Shown one piece after another: positions 1 through 10,345 of a stretch of 64,000 bases of DNA. The notes below the pieces were generated by a model. It ran no database searches. It saw only the letters and a program-made list of their open reading frames with translations, and was not told the DNA's origin. Positions within the stretch are counted from its first letter, which is position 1; each line of letters begins with the position of its first letter. The DNA comes from Vibrio pelagius (GTDB taxonomy: Bacteria > Pseudomonadota > Gammaproteobacteria > Enterobacterales > Vibrionaceae). The stretch covers positions 2,294,001 to 2,358,000 of the forward strand of contig NZ_AP025503.1 in NCBI RefSeq assembly GCF_024347575.1, read 5' to 3'. The position numbers were made by a program, and so were the translations under genes.

Positions 1-657
1 GTCGATGTTGATCTTGCCGTCTAGACAAAGAAGGTTGCCTTCGCCAGTGATAACAAGTGGGTTAATCTCTAGTAGAGCTAGGTCGTACTGAGAGAACATT
101 TGGCCAAGACCCATGAAGATCTTAACGAACTGTTTGATTTGGTCGCCAACTAGACCAAGTTTGAACGCAAGTTCACGGCCTTGGTAAGCTTGAGGGCCTA
201 CTAGAGGATCAATCGCAGATTGGTGAATCAACTCAGGAGTCTCTTCAGCGATTTTCTCAATGTCCACACCGCCTTCAGTAGACGCCATGAATACAATTTT
301 ACGAGTTGCACGATCGACAACTGCGCCTAGGTAAAGTTCGTTAGCGATGTTAGACGCTTCTTCAACTAGGATTTTAGTTACAGGCTGACCATTTGCATCT
401 GTTTGGTAAGTCACTAGGTGTTTACCTAGCCACTTTTGAGCAAACTCTTTCACGCCTTCTTTTGTGTCATGTAGTTCTACACCGCCCGCTTTACCGCGAC
501 CGCCAGCGTGTACTTGACACTTAACAACTTTCTTTTCAGTAGAGATACGACCCGCAGCTTCGAAAGCTTCTTGAGCTGTATCACATGCGAAACCTTCTGG
601 TACAGGCAAACCGAATTCTGCAAACAGCTGTTTGGCTTGGTATTCATGCAAATTCAT
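1..657 (-). CDS. sucC: succinyl-CoA synthetase beta subunit, 5' part only
   Basis: Beta subunit of the ADP-forming succinyl-CoA synthetase, which works with SucD in the cytosol to convert succinyl-CoA to succinate with nucleotide triphosphate formation. The first 219 codons are visible; the gene runs off the left edge. The protein begins [12 protein letters not shown], the usual family start. It shows the ATP-grasp nucleotide-binding stretch with Lys46 and the glycine-rich [10 protein letters not shown] at about residues 50-59. It lies downstream of sucA-sucB on the same strand, the normal sdh-suc order. The truncation is a window effect, not a defect. Confidence 0.97.
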   Translation of the reverse strand, partial: MNLHEYQAKQLFAEFGLPVPEGFACDTAQEAFEAAGRISTEKKVVKCQVHAGGRGKAGGVELHDTKEGVKEFAQKWLGKHLVTYQTDANGQPVTKILVEEASNIANELYLGAVVDRATRKIVFMASTEGGVDIEKIAEETPELIHQSAIDPLVGPQAYQGRELAFKLGLVGDQIKQFVKIFMGLGQMFSQYDLALLEINPLVITGEGNLLCLDGKINID

Positions 658-843
658 TTTGATATTCCGTTTATTTTCCCTTAAGGGATTATTATTTCCA
701 TAACGACACAGTTATCTGTGTTACGTCTGTAGGGTCTTCTCAAATCAGCCAAGACAACTCAAGATAAATAGCTAATATTTAACAAGTAATCCTTAGCTCA
801 AGTGAAGGCCAGACGTTGAGCTAGCCTAGCCTTTGAAACTATC

Positions 844-874
844 AACGTCTAGCTGTTGAGCACAACTAGACGTT
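844..874. repeat. intercistronic hairpin between sucB and sucC
   Basis: The 9-bp arms AACGTCTAG (844-852) and CTAGACGTT (866-874) form a perfect stem, with a further TTG/CAA pairing inside. No T-run follows on the minus strand, so this is more likely an mRNA processing or stability element within the sdh-suc transcript than a terminator. Confidence 0.5.
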
Positions 875-883
875 TTAGCGATA

Positions 884-2092
884 TTAAACGTCTAATAGGA
901 GACGTGCTGGATCTTCTAGTAGCTCTTTAATGGTTACTAGGAAACCAACTGACTCACGACCATCGATTAGACGGTGGTCGTAAGATAGCGCTAGGTACAT
1001 CATCGGTAGGATTTCAACCTTACCGTCAACCGCCATTGGACGCTCTTGGATCTTATGCATACCCAAGATAGCCGCTTGTGGTGGGTTGATGATTGGCGTT
1101 GACATCAGTGAACCAAATACACCACCGTTTGTGATAGTGAAGTTACCACCCATCAGCTCATCAACCGTTAGCTTGCCGTCACGGCCTTTGATCGCTAGCT
1201 CTTTGATGCCTTTTTCGATATCAGCGAAACCTAGAGTGTCACAGTCTTTAAGTACTGGAGTGACTAGACCACGTGGCGTAGATACCGCCATGCTAATGTC
1301 GAAGTAGTTGTGGTAAACGATATCATCACCGTCGATAGACGCGTTGACTTCTGGGTAACGCTTCAATGCTTCAGTTACTGCTTTCACGTAGAAAGACATA
1401 AAGCCTAGACGCGTGTCGTGGCGCTTCTCGAACTGGTCTTTGTACTGCTTACGAAGGTCCATGATTGGCTTCATGTTTACTTCGTTGAACGTCGTTAGCA
1501 TTGCAGTGCTGTTCTTCGCTTCAAGAAGACGGTTAGCAACTGTCTTACGTAGACGAGTCATAGGTACACGCTTCTGGCTACGAGCTGCTGCTGGTGCTTC
1601 TACCGCTGCAGGAGCTTCTGCTTTAGGTGCAGATTTCGCTGCCGCTAGGTGTGCATCGATGTCTTCACGAGTGATACGACCGCCTACGCCAGTGCCTTTA
1701 ACATCAGCTGGTTGTAGGTTGTGTTCAGCAAGAAGACGACGAACTGCTGGGCTTAGCGCGTCGTTGCTCTCTTCAGAAAGCGTCGCTTTGTGGCGCTTGT
1801 CTGGAGATGCTTCAGTATCTTCCGTTGTATCAGTCGTTGGTTCACCAGCAACCGCGCCAGGCTTAAGCTTAGCGATAAGTTGCTTAGAAAGTACTGTTGC
1901 ACCTTCTTCTTCGATGATAGCCTCTAGAACACCGGCTTCTGGAGCTGGTACTTCTAGAACCACTTTGTCAGTTTCAATATCTACGATGACTTCATCGCGC
2001 TCAACCGCTTCGCCCGGTTGTTTGTGCCAAGTTGCGACTGTTGCGTCAGCCACCGATTCAGGTAAATCTGGAACCAGAATTTCAATTGTCAT
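884..2092 (-). CDS. sucB: 2-oxoglutarate dehydrogenase E2, dihydrolipoamide succinyltransferase
   Basis: E2 core of the 2-oxoglutarate dehydrogenase complex. It transfers the succinyl group from SucA via a lipoyl arm to CoA. The 402 residues show an N-terminal lipoyl domain with the lipoylated lysine in ETDKVVLEV (Lys43). A Pro/Ala/acidic linker follows, then a peripheral-subunit-binding domain at about 112-149 and the catalytic domain from about 180. The catalytic HRLIDG motif has His373 and Asp377. It starts 21 bp after the sucA stop, so the two are co-transcribed. Length and domain order are normal for the family. Confidence 0.98.
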   Translation of the reverse strand: MTIEILVPDLPESVADATVATWHKQPGEAVERDEVIVDIETDKVVLEVPAPEAGVLEAIIEEEGATVLSKQLIAKLKPGAVAGEPTTDTTEDTEASPDKRHKATLSEESNDALSPAVRRLLAEHNLQPADVKGTGVGGRITREDIDAHLAAAKSAPKAEAPAAVEAPAAARSQKRVPMTRLRKTVANRLLEAKNSTAMLTTFNEVNMKPIMDLRKQYKDQFEKRHDTRLGFMSFYVKAVTEALKRYPEVNASIDGDDIVYHNYFDISMAVSTPRGLVTPVLKDCDTLGFADIEKGIKELAIKGRDGKLTVDELMGGNFTITNGGVFGSLMSTPIINPPQAAILGMHKIQERPMAVDGKVEILPMMYLALSYDHRLIDGRESVGFLVTIKELLEDPARLLLDV

Positions 2093-2113
2093 ATCTGTGT
2101 TTTCCTTTTACTT

Positions 2114-4930
2114 CTAGTTCGAAAGTAGGGTCAGAGCGTCTTCAATTAACGCTTTTTGTTGTTTCAAGTGTACTGACATGTAGCCAACCGCTGGTGATGC
2201 TGAAGCAGGACGGCCTGCATATTTAAGATCAGCACCCGCTGGAATCGCAGCACGGAAGTTGTGTTGACTGCTGTACCAAGCACCTTGGTTTTGTGGCTCT
2301 TCTTGACACCAAACGTAATCTTCAACATTTGTGTACTGTGCAATTGCAGCTTGAACTTCCTCAAGAGGGAATGGGTATAGCTGCTCGATACGCACAATAG
2401 CAACATCGTCTTGTTCGTTCTTACGGCGCTGCTCTAGTAGGTCAAAGTAAACCTTACCTGAACAGAACACTACGCGTTTCACGTTCTCTGGTTTGATGTC
2501 ATCAATCTCAGCGATTGCTGGCTGGAATGTACCCTCTGCGAGTTCTTCAAGTGAAGAGGTACACAGTGGGTGACGCAGCAATGACTTAGGAGACATTACA
2601 ATCAGAGGACGACGCATTGGACGCACAACCTGACGACGAATCATGTGGTAAACCTGAGCGGGTGTTGATGGCACAACAACCTGCATGTTCTGTTCAGCAC
2701 ATAGCTGTAGGTAACGCTCAAGACGTGCCGAAGAGTGCTCTGGACCTTGACCTTCGTAACCGTGTGGAAGCAGCATTGTTAGACCACATAGACGTGCCCA
2801 TTTTTGCTCACCCGACGAGATGAATTGGTCAATAACCACTTGAGCACCGTTAGCAAAGTCACCGAACTGCGCTTCCCAAAGGGTTAAACCGCTAGGCTCG
2901 GCTGTTGCATAGCCGTATTCAAATGCCAAAACTGCTTCTTCAGATAGCACTGAGTCAAACACTTGGAAAGGACCCTGCTTATCATGAATGTTCGCAAGTG
3001 GAACGTAAGTGCTCGCATCTGTTTGGTTATGTAGAACAGAGTGACGGTGGAAGAAAGTACCACGGCCGGAATCTTGGCCAGAAATACGGATACGTTTACC
3101 ATCATCTACCAGAGTCGCATACGCAAGTGTCTCCGCCATACCCCAATCGACTTGTTTCTCACCATTAATCATGGCAGTACGATCGTTGTACAGTTTGTTT
3201 ACTCGGCTTTGTAGCTTGTGGCTATCTGGGTATTGGCACAGCTTAGTACCAAGCTCTTTTAGACGCTCGATATCAACTTGGCTGTTCCAATCGATGTTCC
3301 AATCGTGACCAATGTATGGGCTCCAGTCTACAGAGTGTAGTGCCATTGGGCGCCACTCTTTAACAACAACTTCACCATGGTCTAGAGCATCACGGTATTC
3401 GTTCACCAGCTGAGTTGCTGTGTCGATACCAAACTCACCGCGCTCCATTAGGATGTCAGCGTATAGCTTACGTGGTGTTGGATGCTTTTTGATTTTTTGG
3501 TACATCAGCGGTTGAGTTGCATTCGGCTCATCGGCTTCGTTGTGACCGTGACGACGGTAACAAACAAGGTCGATAACCACATCGCGCTTGAACGTATTAC
3601 GGTAATCCAGTGCCAGACGCGCAACAAAAGCTACTGCTTCTGGGTCATCTGCATTAACGTGGAAAATCGGTGCCTGTACCATCTTAGCGATATCAGTACA
3701 GTACATAGTAGAACGCGTGTCACGTGGGTTTGATGTTGTGAAGCCAACTTGGTTGTTAACAACGATACGAACGGTACCGCCAACACAGAAGCCACGTGCT
3801 TGAGACATGTTGAATGTCTCTTGAACGACACCTTGACCTGCAATTGCAGAGTCACCGTGAATAGTAATAGGGAGCACGCTGCTACCATCTTTATCGTCTA
3901 GACGATCTTGACGAGCACGAACTGAACCAATAACTACTGGGTTCACAATCTCAAGGTGAGACGGGTTAAATGCCAACGCTAGGTGAACATCGCCACCTGG
4001 AGTTGCGAAGTCAGCAGAGAAACCTTGGTGATATTTCACATCACCTGTACCCCATGTTTCGTCGTGTTTGCCAGCAAACTCGTCGAATAGGTCTTGTGGT
4101 TTCTTACCAAGTACGTTCACCAACATGTTCAAACGACCACGGTGAGCCATACCAATAACAACTTCACGCATACCTTGACCACCAGCATGACGAATGATCT
4201 CTTTCGTCATTGGGATCAAAGCATCACCACCCTCCAGAGAGAAACGCTTCGCACCAGGGAACTTAGCACCAAGATAGCGCTCAAGACCTTCAGCAGCCGT
4301 TAGCTCTTCTAGGAAAGCTCGCTTCTCTTCTTTGTTGAATGATGGTTGACCAGAAACAGACTCTAGACGCTGTTGAATCCAACGTTTTTGTTCTGTGTTA
4401 GTCATGTGCATGTATTCTGCACCGATAGAGCCACAATACGTCTGCTTCAAAGATTTGTAGAGATCTTTAAGAACCATCGTCTCTTGACCAATCGCGTAAG
4501 AGCCGACGTTAAACGTCTCGTTGAGGTCTTCTTCGGTGAGAGTGTGGAAAGAGGGATCCAGTTCAGCGACTGTATCTCTTTTCCATAAACCTAGTGGATC
4601 TAGGTTTGCTGCTTGATGCCCACGGAATCGATAAGCATTAATAAGTTGCAGAACCTTTACTTGTTTCGCATCGACATCTGGATCACTAACTTGGACACTG
4701 TAATGCTTTGTTTCTTGAGCGAGTCGTCGGAAGTATTCGCGAACACGAGAGTGTGGTTGTTCCACCGTTTCTGAAGCTTGCACAGGCAACTCTTCAAAAA
4801 CACTTCTCCATTCGTCACTTACCGAGTCGGGGTCACTTAGATACAGTTCGTAGAGTTCCTCTACGTATGTTGCATTGGCGCCAGCCAAGTGTGAAGACTC
4901 GAGCCATGCCTTCATCACGCCGTTGTGCAT
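2114..4930 (-). CDS. sucA: 2-oxoglutarate dehydrogenase E1 component
   Basis: Thiamine diphosphate-dependent E1 of the 2-oxoglutarate dehydrogenase complex, which decarboxylates 2-oxoglutarate and succinylates the SucB lipoyl group. The 938 residues match the family length. Recognisable segments include GMAHRGRLNMLVNVLGK, HGDSAIAGQGVVQETF and the C-terminal transketolase-like region ending in YMSVHLKQQ. The start MHNGVMKAWLESSHL is supported by an AGGGA box about five bases upstream. It is the fifth gene of the sdhCDAB-sucABC cluster. A 97-bp gap with a hairpin separates it from sdhB, so its level may differ from that of the sdh genes. Confidence 0.98.
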   Translation of the reverse strand: MHNGVMKAWLESSHLAGANATYVEELYELYLSDPDSVSDEWRSVFEELPVQASETVEQPHSRVREYFRRLAQETKHYSVQVSDPDVDAKQVKVLQLINAYRFRGHQAANLDPLGLWKRDTVAELDPSFHTLTEEDLNETFNVGSYAIGQETMVLKDLYKSLKQTYCGSIGAEYMHMTNTEQKRWIQQRLESVSGQPSFNKEEKRAFLEELTAAEGLERYLGAKFPGAKRFSLEGGDALIPMTKEIIRHAGGQGMREVVIGMAHRGRLNMLVNVLGKKPQDLFDEFAGKHDETWGTGDVKYHQGFSADFATPGGDVHLALAFNPSHLEIVNPVVIGSVRARQDRLDDKDGSSVLPITIHGDSAIAGQGVVQETFNMSQARGFCVGGTVRIVVNNQVGFTTSNPRDTRSTMYCTDIAKMVQAPIFHVNADDPEAVAFVARLALDYRNTFKRDVVIDLVCYRRHGHNEADEPNATQPLMYQKIKKHPTPRKLYADILMERGEFGIDTATQLVNEYRDALDHGEVVVKEWRPMALHSVDWSPYIGHDWNIDWNSQVDIERLKELGTKLCQYPDSHKLQSRVNKLYNDRTAMINGEKQVDWGMAETLAYATLVDDGKRIRISGQDSGRGTFFHRHSVLHNQTDASTYVPLANIHDKQGPFQVFDSVLSEEAVLAFEYGYATAEPSGLTLWEAQFGDFANGAQVVIDQFISSGEQKWARLCGLTMLLPHGYEGQGPEHSSARLERYLQLCAEQNMQVVVPSTPAQVYHMIRRQVVRPMRRPLIVMSPKSLLRHPLCTSSLEELAEGTFQPAIAEIDDIKPENVKRVVFCSGKVYFDLLEQRRKNEQDDVAIVRIEQLYPFPLEEVQAAIAQYTNVEDYVWCQEEPQNQGAWYSSQHNFRAAIPAGADLKYAGRPASASPAVGYMSVHLKQQKALIEDALTLLSN

Positions 4931-4988
4931 ATTTTCCCTTAACCAGTAGTTTTCACGTTTGCTGCGGTCTATGCCGAGCTATTAAAAG

Positions 4989-5012
4989 GCCGCCCAAAAC
5001 AGCTAGGGCGGC
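4989..5012 (-). terminator. attenuator-like hairpin between sdhB and sucA
   Basis: The 7-bp GC-rich arms GCCGCCC and GGGCGGC flank a 10-base loop. On the minus strand a short CTTTTAAT run follows. The T-run is weak and sucA follows at once, so partial termination or mRNA processing between sdhCDAB and sucAB is more likely than complete stopping. A boundary here is familiar from enterobacterial sdh-suc operons; its use here is inferred. Confidence 0.55.
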
Positions 5013-5027
5013 AATTTTTATCCATTT

Positions 5028-5741
5028 CTAAACCGAACGATTTACGAGCATGGTCTTGATGTGACCAATCGCTTTCGTCGGATTTAATCCCTTAGGACAA
5101 ACACTTACACAATTCATGATGCCGTGGCAACGAAAAACGCTAAATGCATCATCAAGATCAGACAAACGTTCATCTGTCGCTGTATCTCGGCTATCAATTA
5201 ACCAACGGTAAGCAGCTAGTAGGCCTGCAGGACCGATGAACTTGTCTGGGTTCCACCAGAAAGAAGGACAAGACGTTGTACAACATGCACACATGATACA
5301 TTCATACAACCCATCCAAATGTGCTCGTTCATCAGGGGTTTGTAGGTTTTCGCGTGACGGTGGCACATTGCCATCAGACACTAAGAATGGCTTCACTTTT
5401 TCGTAGTTATTGTAGAACTGAGTCATGTCCACAATAAGGTCACGAACAACCGGTAGACCCGGTAGTGGGCGAATCACAATCTTGTCTTGGCCTGATAGCG
5501 CAGACAATGGAGTGATACATGCCAGTCCATTTTTACCATTCATATTAAGACCGTCGGAACCACATACACCTTCACGGCATGAACGACGGAATGAAATTGT
5601 TGGATCTTGCTCTTTTAATAGAATAAGAGCGTCCAAAAGCATCATGTCTGACCCTTCGTCTACTTCAAGGACGTAGTCCTTCATGTAAGGTTTTTGGTCA
5701 ACATCTGGATTGTAGCGGTATAAAGAGAAATTCAGTTTCAT
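5028..5741 (-). CDS. sdhB: succinate dehydrogenase iron-sulfur subunit
   Basis: Carries electrons from the SdhA flavin to quinone through three Fe-S clusters on the inner face of the cytoplasmic membrane. The 237 residues show the [2Fe-2S] ligands in SCREGVCGSDG (Cys55, Cys60, Asp63) plus Cys75. The Asp ligand is also present in E. coli SdhB. The bacterial-ferredoxin part has CIMCACCTTSCP and CHGIMNCVSVCPKG for the [4Fe-4S] and [3Fe-4S] clusters. An AGGAG box precedes the ATG. It follows sdhA by 12 bp and is the last sdh gene. Confidence 0.98.
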   Translation of the reverse strand: MKLNFSLYRYNPDVDQKPYMKDYVLEVDEGSDMMLLDALILLKEQDPTISFRRSCREGVCGSDGLNMNGKNGLACITPLSALSGQDKIVIRPLPGLPVVRDLIVDMTQFYNNYEKVKPFLVSDGNVPPSRENLQTPDERAHLDGLYECIMCACCTTSCPSFWWNPDKFIGPAGLLAAYRWLIDSRDTATDERLSDLDDAFSVFRCHGIMNCVSVCPKGLNPTKAIGHIKTMLVNRSV

Positions 5742-5753
5742 GGTTAGATCTCC

Positions 5754-7520
5754 TTAGTACGTACGTGCTTTTGGTGGGAACGCTTCACGGTGGATAGGTT
5801 CCATGTTTACGTTACGCTTAGACATCTCTTCCGTATCTGGATTGTAAAGCGTGTGGCATAGCCATTGCTCATCATCACGATCAGGGAAGTCAAAACGAGC
5901 GTGTGCACCACGGCTTTCTGTACGGTAATTAGCCGCTACAGCAGTCGCGTAAGCTGTTTCCATTAGGTTTTCAAGCTCTAGACATTCAATACGCTGCGTA
6001 TTGAACTCTGTAGACTTGTCAGAAAGGTGTGCATTCTTCAGACGCTCACGAATCGCTTTAAGCTCTTCTAGACCCTCTGCCATTGCTTTACCTTCACGGA
6101 ATACAGAGAAGTTGTTCTGCATACATTGCTGTAGATCTTTACGGATCTGCGCTGGATCTTCACCGTCTGTACTGTTTTCCCAACGGTTGTAGCGCTCCAG
6201 TGAACGGGCAATGTCTTCTTCAGTTGCTGGCTTCGCATCCGCTTGCTTCTTCAGTGTCTCACCTAGGTGTAGACCGGTCGCACGACCAAATACCACCAAA
6301 TCAAGTAGCGAGTTACCACCCAAGCGGTTTGCGCCGTGTACAGATACAGAAGCAATCTCACCACAAGCGAATAGACCTTGTACTTCGACATCGCTACCAT
6401 CGGCAGCTTGCTTGATCGCTTGACCAGAAACTTGCGTCGGCACACCACCCATCATGTAGTGACATGTTGGAATTACTGGAATTGGCTCTTTTACTGGGTC
6501 AACGTGTGCGAAAGTACGAGACAGTTCACAAACGCCAGGTAGACGAGATTCAAGCGTCTCTTTACCTAGGTGATCCAGTTTCAGTTTGATGTGTGGACCC
6601 CAAGGGCCGTCACAACCACGGCCTTCACGGATTTCAACCATCATTGAACGAGCAACAACGTCACGACCCGCTAAGTCTTTCGCGTTTGGTGCGTAACGTT
6701 CCATGAAGCGCTCACCGTCTTTATTTAGAAGGTAACCACCTTCACCACGACAACCTTCCGTTACCAAAACACCTGCACCAGCGATACCCGTTGGGTGGAA
6801 CTGCCACATTTCGATGTCTTGCATTGGAACGCCAGCACGGATCGCCATACCAACACCGTCACCAGTATTGATGTGCGCGTTTGTAGTTGACGCGTAAATA
6901 CGACCAGCACCACCCGTCGCTAGGATAGTTGCTTTTGCTTTGAAGTAGCATACTTCGCCTGTTTCCATGCAAAGAGCTGTTGTACCAAGGATGGCACCGT
7001 CTTCATTCTTCACAAGATCAAGCGCATACCACTCAGAGAATACGGTTGTTTTGTGCTTGATGTTTTGTTGGTAAAGCGTGTGTAGCAATGCGTGACCAGT
7101 ACGGTCAGCTGCTGCTGCAGTACGAGCTGCTTGCTCACCACCAAAGTTTTTCGATTGACCACCAAAAGGACGTTGGTAGATAGTACCGTTGTCAAAACGA
7201 GAGAATGGAAGACCCATCTTCTCTAGTTCGATAACGGATTCTGGGCCATTTTTACACATGTATTCGATAGCGTCTTGGTCACCGATGTAATCAGAACCTT
7301 TAACCGTATCGTACATGTGTTGTTCCCAGTGGTCCTCATGCGCATTACCTAGCGCAACCGTAATACCACCTTGAGCAGAAACGGTATGAGAACGAGTTGG
7401 AAATACTTTAGAAAGCAATGCACATGAAAGGCCTTGCTCTGAAATTTGTAGTGCGGCACGCATACCAGCACCACCAGCGCCGATTACTACGGCATCAAAC
7501 TCACGAACAGGAATAGTCAC
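5754..7520 (-). CDS. sdhA: succinate dehydrogenase flavoprotein subunit
   Basis: Catalytic subunit that oxidises succinate to fumarate with covalently bound FAD. The 588 residues begin [20 protein letters not shown] with the dinucleotide-binding loop. They carry HTVSAQGG, whose His45 is the covalent FAD attachment site in the family. The start is a GTG directly after the sdhD stop (TAA then GTG), so translation is probably coupled to sdhD. The length matches E. coli SdhA. The C-terminal R-x-Y region and the HPTGI segment are intact. Confidence 0.98.
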   Translation of the reverse strand: MTIPVREFDAVVIGAGGAGMRAALQISEQGLSCALLSKVFPTRSHTVSAQGGITVALGNAHEDHWEQHMYDTVKGSDYIGDQDAIEYMCKNGPESVIELEKMGLPFSRFDNGTIYQRPFGGQSKNFGGEQAARTAAAADRTGHALLHTLYQQNIKHKTTVFSEWYALDLVKNEDGAILGTTALCMETGEVCYFKAKATILATGGAGRIYASTTNAHINTGDGVGMAIRAGVPMQDIEMWQFHPTGIAGAGVLVTEGCRGEGGYLLNKDGERFMERYAPNAKDLAGRDVVARSMMVEIREGRGCDGPWGPHIKLKLDHLGKETLESRLPGVCELSRTFAHVDPVKEPIPVIPTCHYMMGGVPTQVSGQAIKQAADGSDVEVQGLFACGEIASVSVHGANRLGGNSLLDLVVFGRATGLHLGETLKKQADAKPATEEDIARSLERYNRWENSTDGEDPAQIRKDLQQCMQNNFSVFREGKAMAEGLEELKAIRERLKNAHLSDKSTEFNTQRIECLELENLMETAYATAVAANYRTESRGAHARFDFPDRDDEQWLCHTLYNPDTEEMSKRNVNMEPIHREAFPPKARTY

Positions 7521-7865
7521 TTACGCACCCCACAAAACAAACAGACCAGAGAAGAAATATCCTAGAAGAACCGCAACTACACCTACTTGAAGACCAACAC
7601 GCAGTTTAGCGCATTTGATGTAGTCGGTTAGCACTTGCCATAGACCGATCCAAGCGTGAACAAGAACCGAGGTAAGCGCTAACATGGTAAAGACTTTAGT
7701 GAAAGTTCCACCAAAGAACTGAGTCCATGATACGTAAGAGATGTCGGTGAAGGCACAAAAGCTCACCAAATAAATTGTGTAAAGCGTCATAATGATTGCA
7801 GTTGCACGAATCAGTAGGAAATCGTGAACGCCATTACGACCAAATGTAGAAACGTTGTTTACCAT
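7521..7865 (-). CDS. sdhD: succinate dehydrogenase membrane anchor subunit
   Basis: Small hydrophobic subunit that, with SdhC, anchors SdhAB to the inner membrane and forms the heme b and ubiquinone site. The 114 residues contain three predicted membrane helices at about 17-38, 54-78 and 89-112. The conserved RNGVHDFLLIRATA lies at the first helix. It overlaps the end of sdhC by 7 bp and abuts sdhA with no gap, so translation of the three is tightly coupled. Confidence 0.96.
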   Translation of the reverse strand: MVNNVSTFGRNGVHDFLLIRATAIIMTLYTIYLVSFCAFTDISYVSWTQFFGGTFTKVFTMLALTSVLVHAWIGLWQVLTDYIKCAKLRVGLQVGVVAVLLGYFFSGLFVLWGA

Positions 7866-8251
7866 ACTAAGATCCCCGCTAGTAGAGACAATACCGCTGT
7901 CGCTGCGAATGCAACCTTAGCGCTCTTAGCGCCAGATTCCAGCTCTTCAAAGTGACCTAGGTCCATAAGAAGGTGACGAATACCACCAGCAATGTGGTAT
8001 GCCAGAGCGGTTAAAATGCCCCACAGAATAAACTTAACGAAAAAGCCATCGACGATGTCGCTTGCTTCCGCGAAGCCTTCCGGGGAAGAGAGGGAAATAT
8101 TTAATAGATAAAGTAAAATTCCAATCGCAACAAAAGTAATCACCCCAGACACGCGGTGTAGGATGGAAGCTATTGCTGTGATAGGAAAGTGGATAGTCTG
8201 CAAATCTAAATTAACAGGTCTTGTCTTTCTTTCTTTCACGGGCTTGCTCAC
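7859..8251 (-). CDS. sdhC: succinate dehydrogenase cytochrome b556 subunit
   Basis: Membrane subunit carrying one heme b axial ligand and part of the quinone pocket. The 130 residues include RPVNLDLQTIHFPITAIAS and the SILHRVSG motif. LTALAYH contains His86, matching the E. coli SdhC heme ligand. Three transmembrane segments are clear. The start is a GTG at 8251 with GGAG four bases upstream; no in-frame ATG is better placed. It is the first gene of the sdh-suc operon, divergent from gltA. Confidence 0.96.
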   Translation of the reverse strand: MSKPVKERKTRPVNLDLQTIHFPITAIASILHRVSGVITFVAIGILLYLLNISLSSPEGFAEASDIVDGFFVKFILWGILTALAYHIAGGIRHLLMDLGHFEELESGAKSAKVAFAATAVLSLLAGILVW

Positions 8252-8330
8252 TCAGCTCCATTGAGCATTACGGTCATTAAATAACCTTTGATATTGTTAT
8301 GGACAAAATTTGGTCGCAAACCTGCAAAAT

Positions 8331-8346
8331 TTAACATTAACTTAAC
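8331..8346 (-). promoter_or_regulatory. putative ArcA box upstream of sdhC
   Basis: On the minus strand this reads GTTAAGTTAATGTTAA. Two GTTAA repeats lie 11 bp apart, the direct-repeat spacing recognised by phosphorylated ArcA, with a third GTTAA between them. It sits about 80-95 bases upstream of the sdhC start. ArcA repression of sdh is established in E. coli; here it is inferred from sequence. The rest of 8252-8667 is AT-rich and holds the gltA promoter. Confidence 0.45.
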
Positions 8347-8586
8347 AAATAACTGAAGTTGAGCCTGAGTTAATTGTAAAATATTTGTTAACAACAAGAT
8401 TAACGAAGACACCTCACATTTCTTCTTAGCCTTGCATTTATAAGGTTTTAACCAAACTTTTCAGCGCCACTATACGGACGGCAACATTCTAATACAATTG
8501 ATGTAACAAATAATGCTACACAGCACAGATTTTTAACGAATTTAATGTAAAAAACACTAACAAGTGCACACAAAGCTGCAGAAAAA

Positions 8587-8615
8587 TTGACTTTCCCACG
8601 TAAGACCAGTAAAAA
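8587..8615 (+). promoter_or_regulatory. candidate sigma-70 promoter of gltA
   Basis: TTGACT (8587-8592), a 17-base spacer and TAAAAA (8610-8615) are followed by a leader of about 45 bases and a GGAG ribosome site before the gltA ATG. The -35 is good and the -10 is moderate. Other start sites in this AT-rich region cannot be excluded. Confidence 0.45.
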
Positions 8616-8667
8616 AATGGCACATAAACATCCTGGACGGATTAAATAATAAACAAAGGAGATTGTT

Positions 8668-9957
8668 ATGGCGGATAAGAAAGCTACCCTTCATATTGAA
8701 GGTCAAGCGCCAATCGAGCTGCCGATTACGGAAGGTGTACTTGGTACGCCAGTGATCGATGTTCGTACACTAGGTTCTAATGGTTTTTTCACTTTTGACC
8801 CTGGTTTTCTTGCCACTGCATCCTGTGAGTCTCAAATCACTTTTATTGACGGCGGCAAAGGTATCCTTTTGCACCGTGGATACCCAATTGACCAACTAGC
8901 CAATAACGCTGATTACTTGGAAGTATGTTACATCCTTCTCTATGGTGAAGCCCCATCTCGCGACGAATACGAGAAATTCAAAACGACCGTTACTCGTCAC
9001 ACCATGGTTCATGAACAAATCGCAAGCTTCTTCCACGGCTTCCGTCGTGACGCCCACCCAATGGCTGTTATGTGTGGCGTGGTTGGTGCTCTTGCTGCGT
9101 TTTATCATGACTCACTTGATATCAATAACGACACGCACCGTGAGATCGCGGCTTACCGCCTGATCTCGAAAATGCCAACGTTAGCCGCAATGTGTTACAA
9201 GTACTCGATCGGCCAACCGTTCATCTACCCTCGTAACGACCTGAACTACGCAGAAAACTTCCTTCACATGATGTTCGCAAACCCATGTGAAGAGTACGAA
9301 GTGAACCCTATCGTTGCTCGTGCAATGGATAAGATCTTCACTCTGCACGCAGACCATGAGCAAAATGCTTCTACTTCAACTGTACGTCTATCTGGTTCTT
9401 CAGGTGCTAACCCGTTCGCGTGTATCGCGGCAGGTATCGCGTCTCTTTGGGGTCCAGCTCACGGTGGTGCAAACGAAGCGTGTCTACGTATGCTGGAAGA
9501 AATCGGCAGCGTTGATAACATCGAAGAGTATGTTGCAAAAGCGAAAGACAAAGACGACCCATTCCGTCTAATGGGCTTCGGTCACCGCGTTTACAAAAAC
9601 TACGACCCACGCGCGACAGTAATGCGTGAAGCATGTCACGAAGTACTGAAAGAGCTGAACATCAAAGATCCACTGCTAGACGTTGCTATGGAACTTGAGC
9701 GTATCGCCCTTTCTGACGAGTACTTCGTATCTAAGAAACTGTACCCGAACGTAGACTTCTACTCAGGTATCATCCTGAAAGCGATCGGTATCCCTGTTTC
9801 AATGTTCACAGTAATCTTCGCGATGTCTCGTACTATCGGTTGGATTGCACACTGGAACGAAATGCACAGCGACCCAACGAACCGTATCGGTCGTCCACGT
9901 CAACTTTACACGGGTAAAGAGCAGCGTGACTTTAAAGCACTTCACGAACGTGAATAA
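8668..9957 (+). CDS. gltA: type II citrate synthase
   Basis: Condenses acetyl-CoA with oxaloacetate to give citrate, the entry step of the TCA cycle. The 429 residues match the hexameric, NADH-sensitive type II enzymes of Gram-negative bacteria. Seen are the catalytic histidines in [10 protein letters not shown] (His265) and [14 protein letters not shown] (His306), and Asp363 in NVDFYSGI. The N-terminal domain typical of allosteric type II enzymes is present. It is transcribed away from sdhC and is followed by a clear terminator. Confidence 0.98.
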   Translation: MADKKATLHIEGQAPIELPITEGVLGTPVIDVRTLGSNGFFTFDPGFLATASCESQITFIDGGKGILLHRGYPIDQLANNADYLEVCYILLYGEAPSRDEYEKFKTTVTRHTMVHEQIASFFHGFRRDAHPMAVMCGVVGALAAFYHDSLDINNDTHREIAAYRLISKMPTLAAMCYKYSIGQPFIYPRNDLNYAENFLHMMFANPCEEYEVNPIVARAMDKIFTLHADHEQNASTSTVRLSGSSGANPFACIAAGIASLWGPAHGGANEACLRMLEEIGSVDNIEEYVAKAKDKDDPFRLMGFGHRVYKNYDPRATVMREACHEVLKELNIKDPLLDVAMELERIALSDEYFVSKKLYPNVDFYSGIILKAIGIPVSMFTVIFAMSRTIGWIAHWNEMHSDPTNRIGRPRQLYTGKEQRDFKALHERE

Positions 9958-9980
9958 TCGTTTTTAAAGTATGATTGTTA

Positions 9981-10012
9981 AAAAGGGTTGATGCGAAAGC
10001 ACCAACCCTTTT
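9981..10012 (+). terminator. intrinsic terminator of gltA
   Basis: The arms AAAAGGGTTG and CAACCCTTTT form a 10-bp stem, with an inner TGC-GAAA-GCA tetraloop stem, followed by TCTTTTT. It lies 24 bases after the gltA stop. Confidence 0.85.
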
Positions 10013-10020
10013 CTTTTTAT

Positions 10021-10083
<63 letters not shown>

Positions 10084-10111
10084 ATTTTGAATATCCGTGA
10101 CGGCCTGTCAA

Positions 10112-10152
10112 AGAGATTCCCTACTCCTTCCTTCGTCAGTCTAGGGAATGAC
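10112..10152. repeat. short palindromic intergenic element, copy 1
   Basis: The arms ATTCCCTA (10116-10123) and TAGGGAAT (10142-10149) flank an 18-base loop, with AGAG on the left and GACA on the right. It resembles the second element at 10222-10262 in inverted orientation (AGAGATTCCC... against GTCATCCCC...), suggesting a REP-like dispersed family. Family membership is an inference. Confidence 0.55.
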
Positions 10153-10221
10153 AGATTCAGATATAACCCTTTAGCGTTCTGACTGGCGCATCACATCGGC
10201 GGATACAAATTTATAGTTGCC

Positions 10222-10262
10222 CGTCATCCCCAAGAGCAAGGGACGAGCGAGTTGGGGATCTC
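10222..10262. repeat. short palindromic intergenic element, copy 2
   Basis: The arms ATCCCCAA (10226-10233) and TTGGGGAT (10252-10259) flank an 18-base loop, with GTC before and CTC after. The layout equals copy 1 (8-bp arms, 18-base loop, GTC and CTC flanks). No protein signal is seen in 10084-10345, so this gap is repeat-type intergenic DNA. Confidence 0.55.
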
Positions 10263-10345
10263 ATGAAGCGTATAGCGAACCTTACGAAGTTCCTCAAAGG
10301 TTTAAGGGATACTCTCTACTCATACCCCTCATCCCGTACTTGCTC

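Noticed and set aside
1413..2117. Long plus-strand open frame of 234 codons opposite sucB
   Set aside because: Arg/Ser-rich low-complexity translation typical of an antisense shadow; the minus-strand frame is unmistakable SucB.
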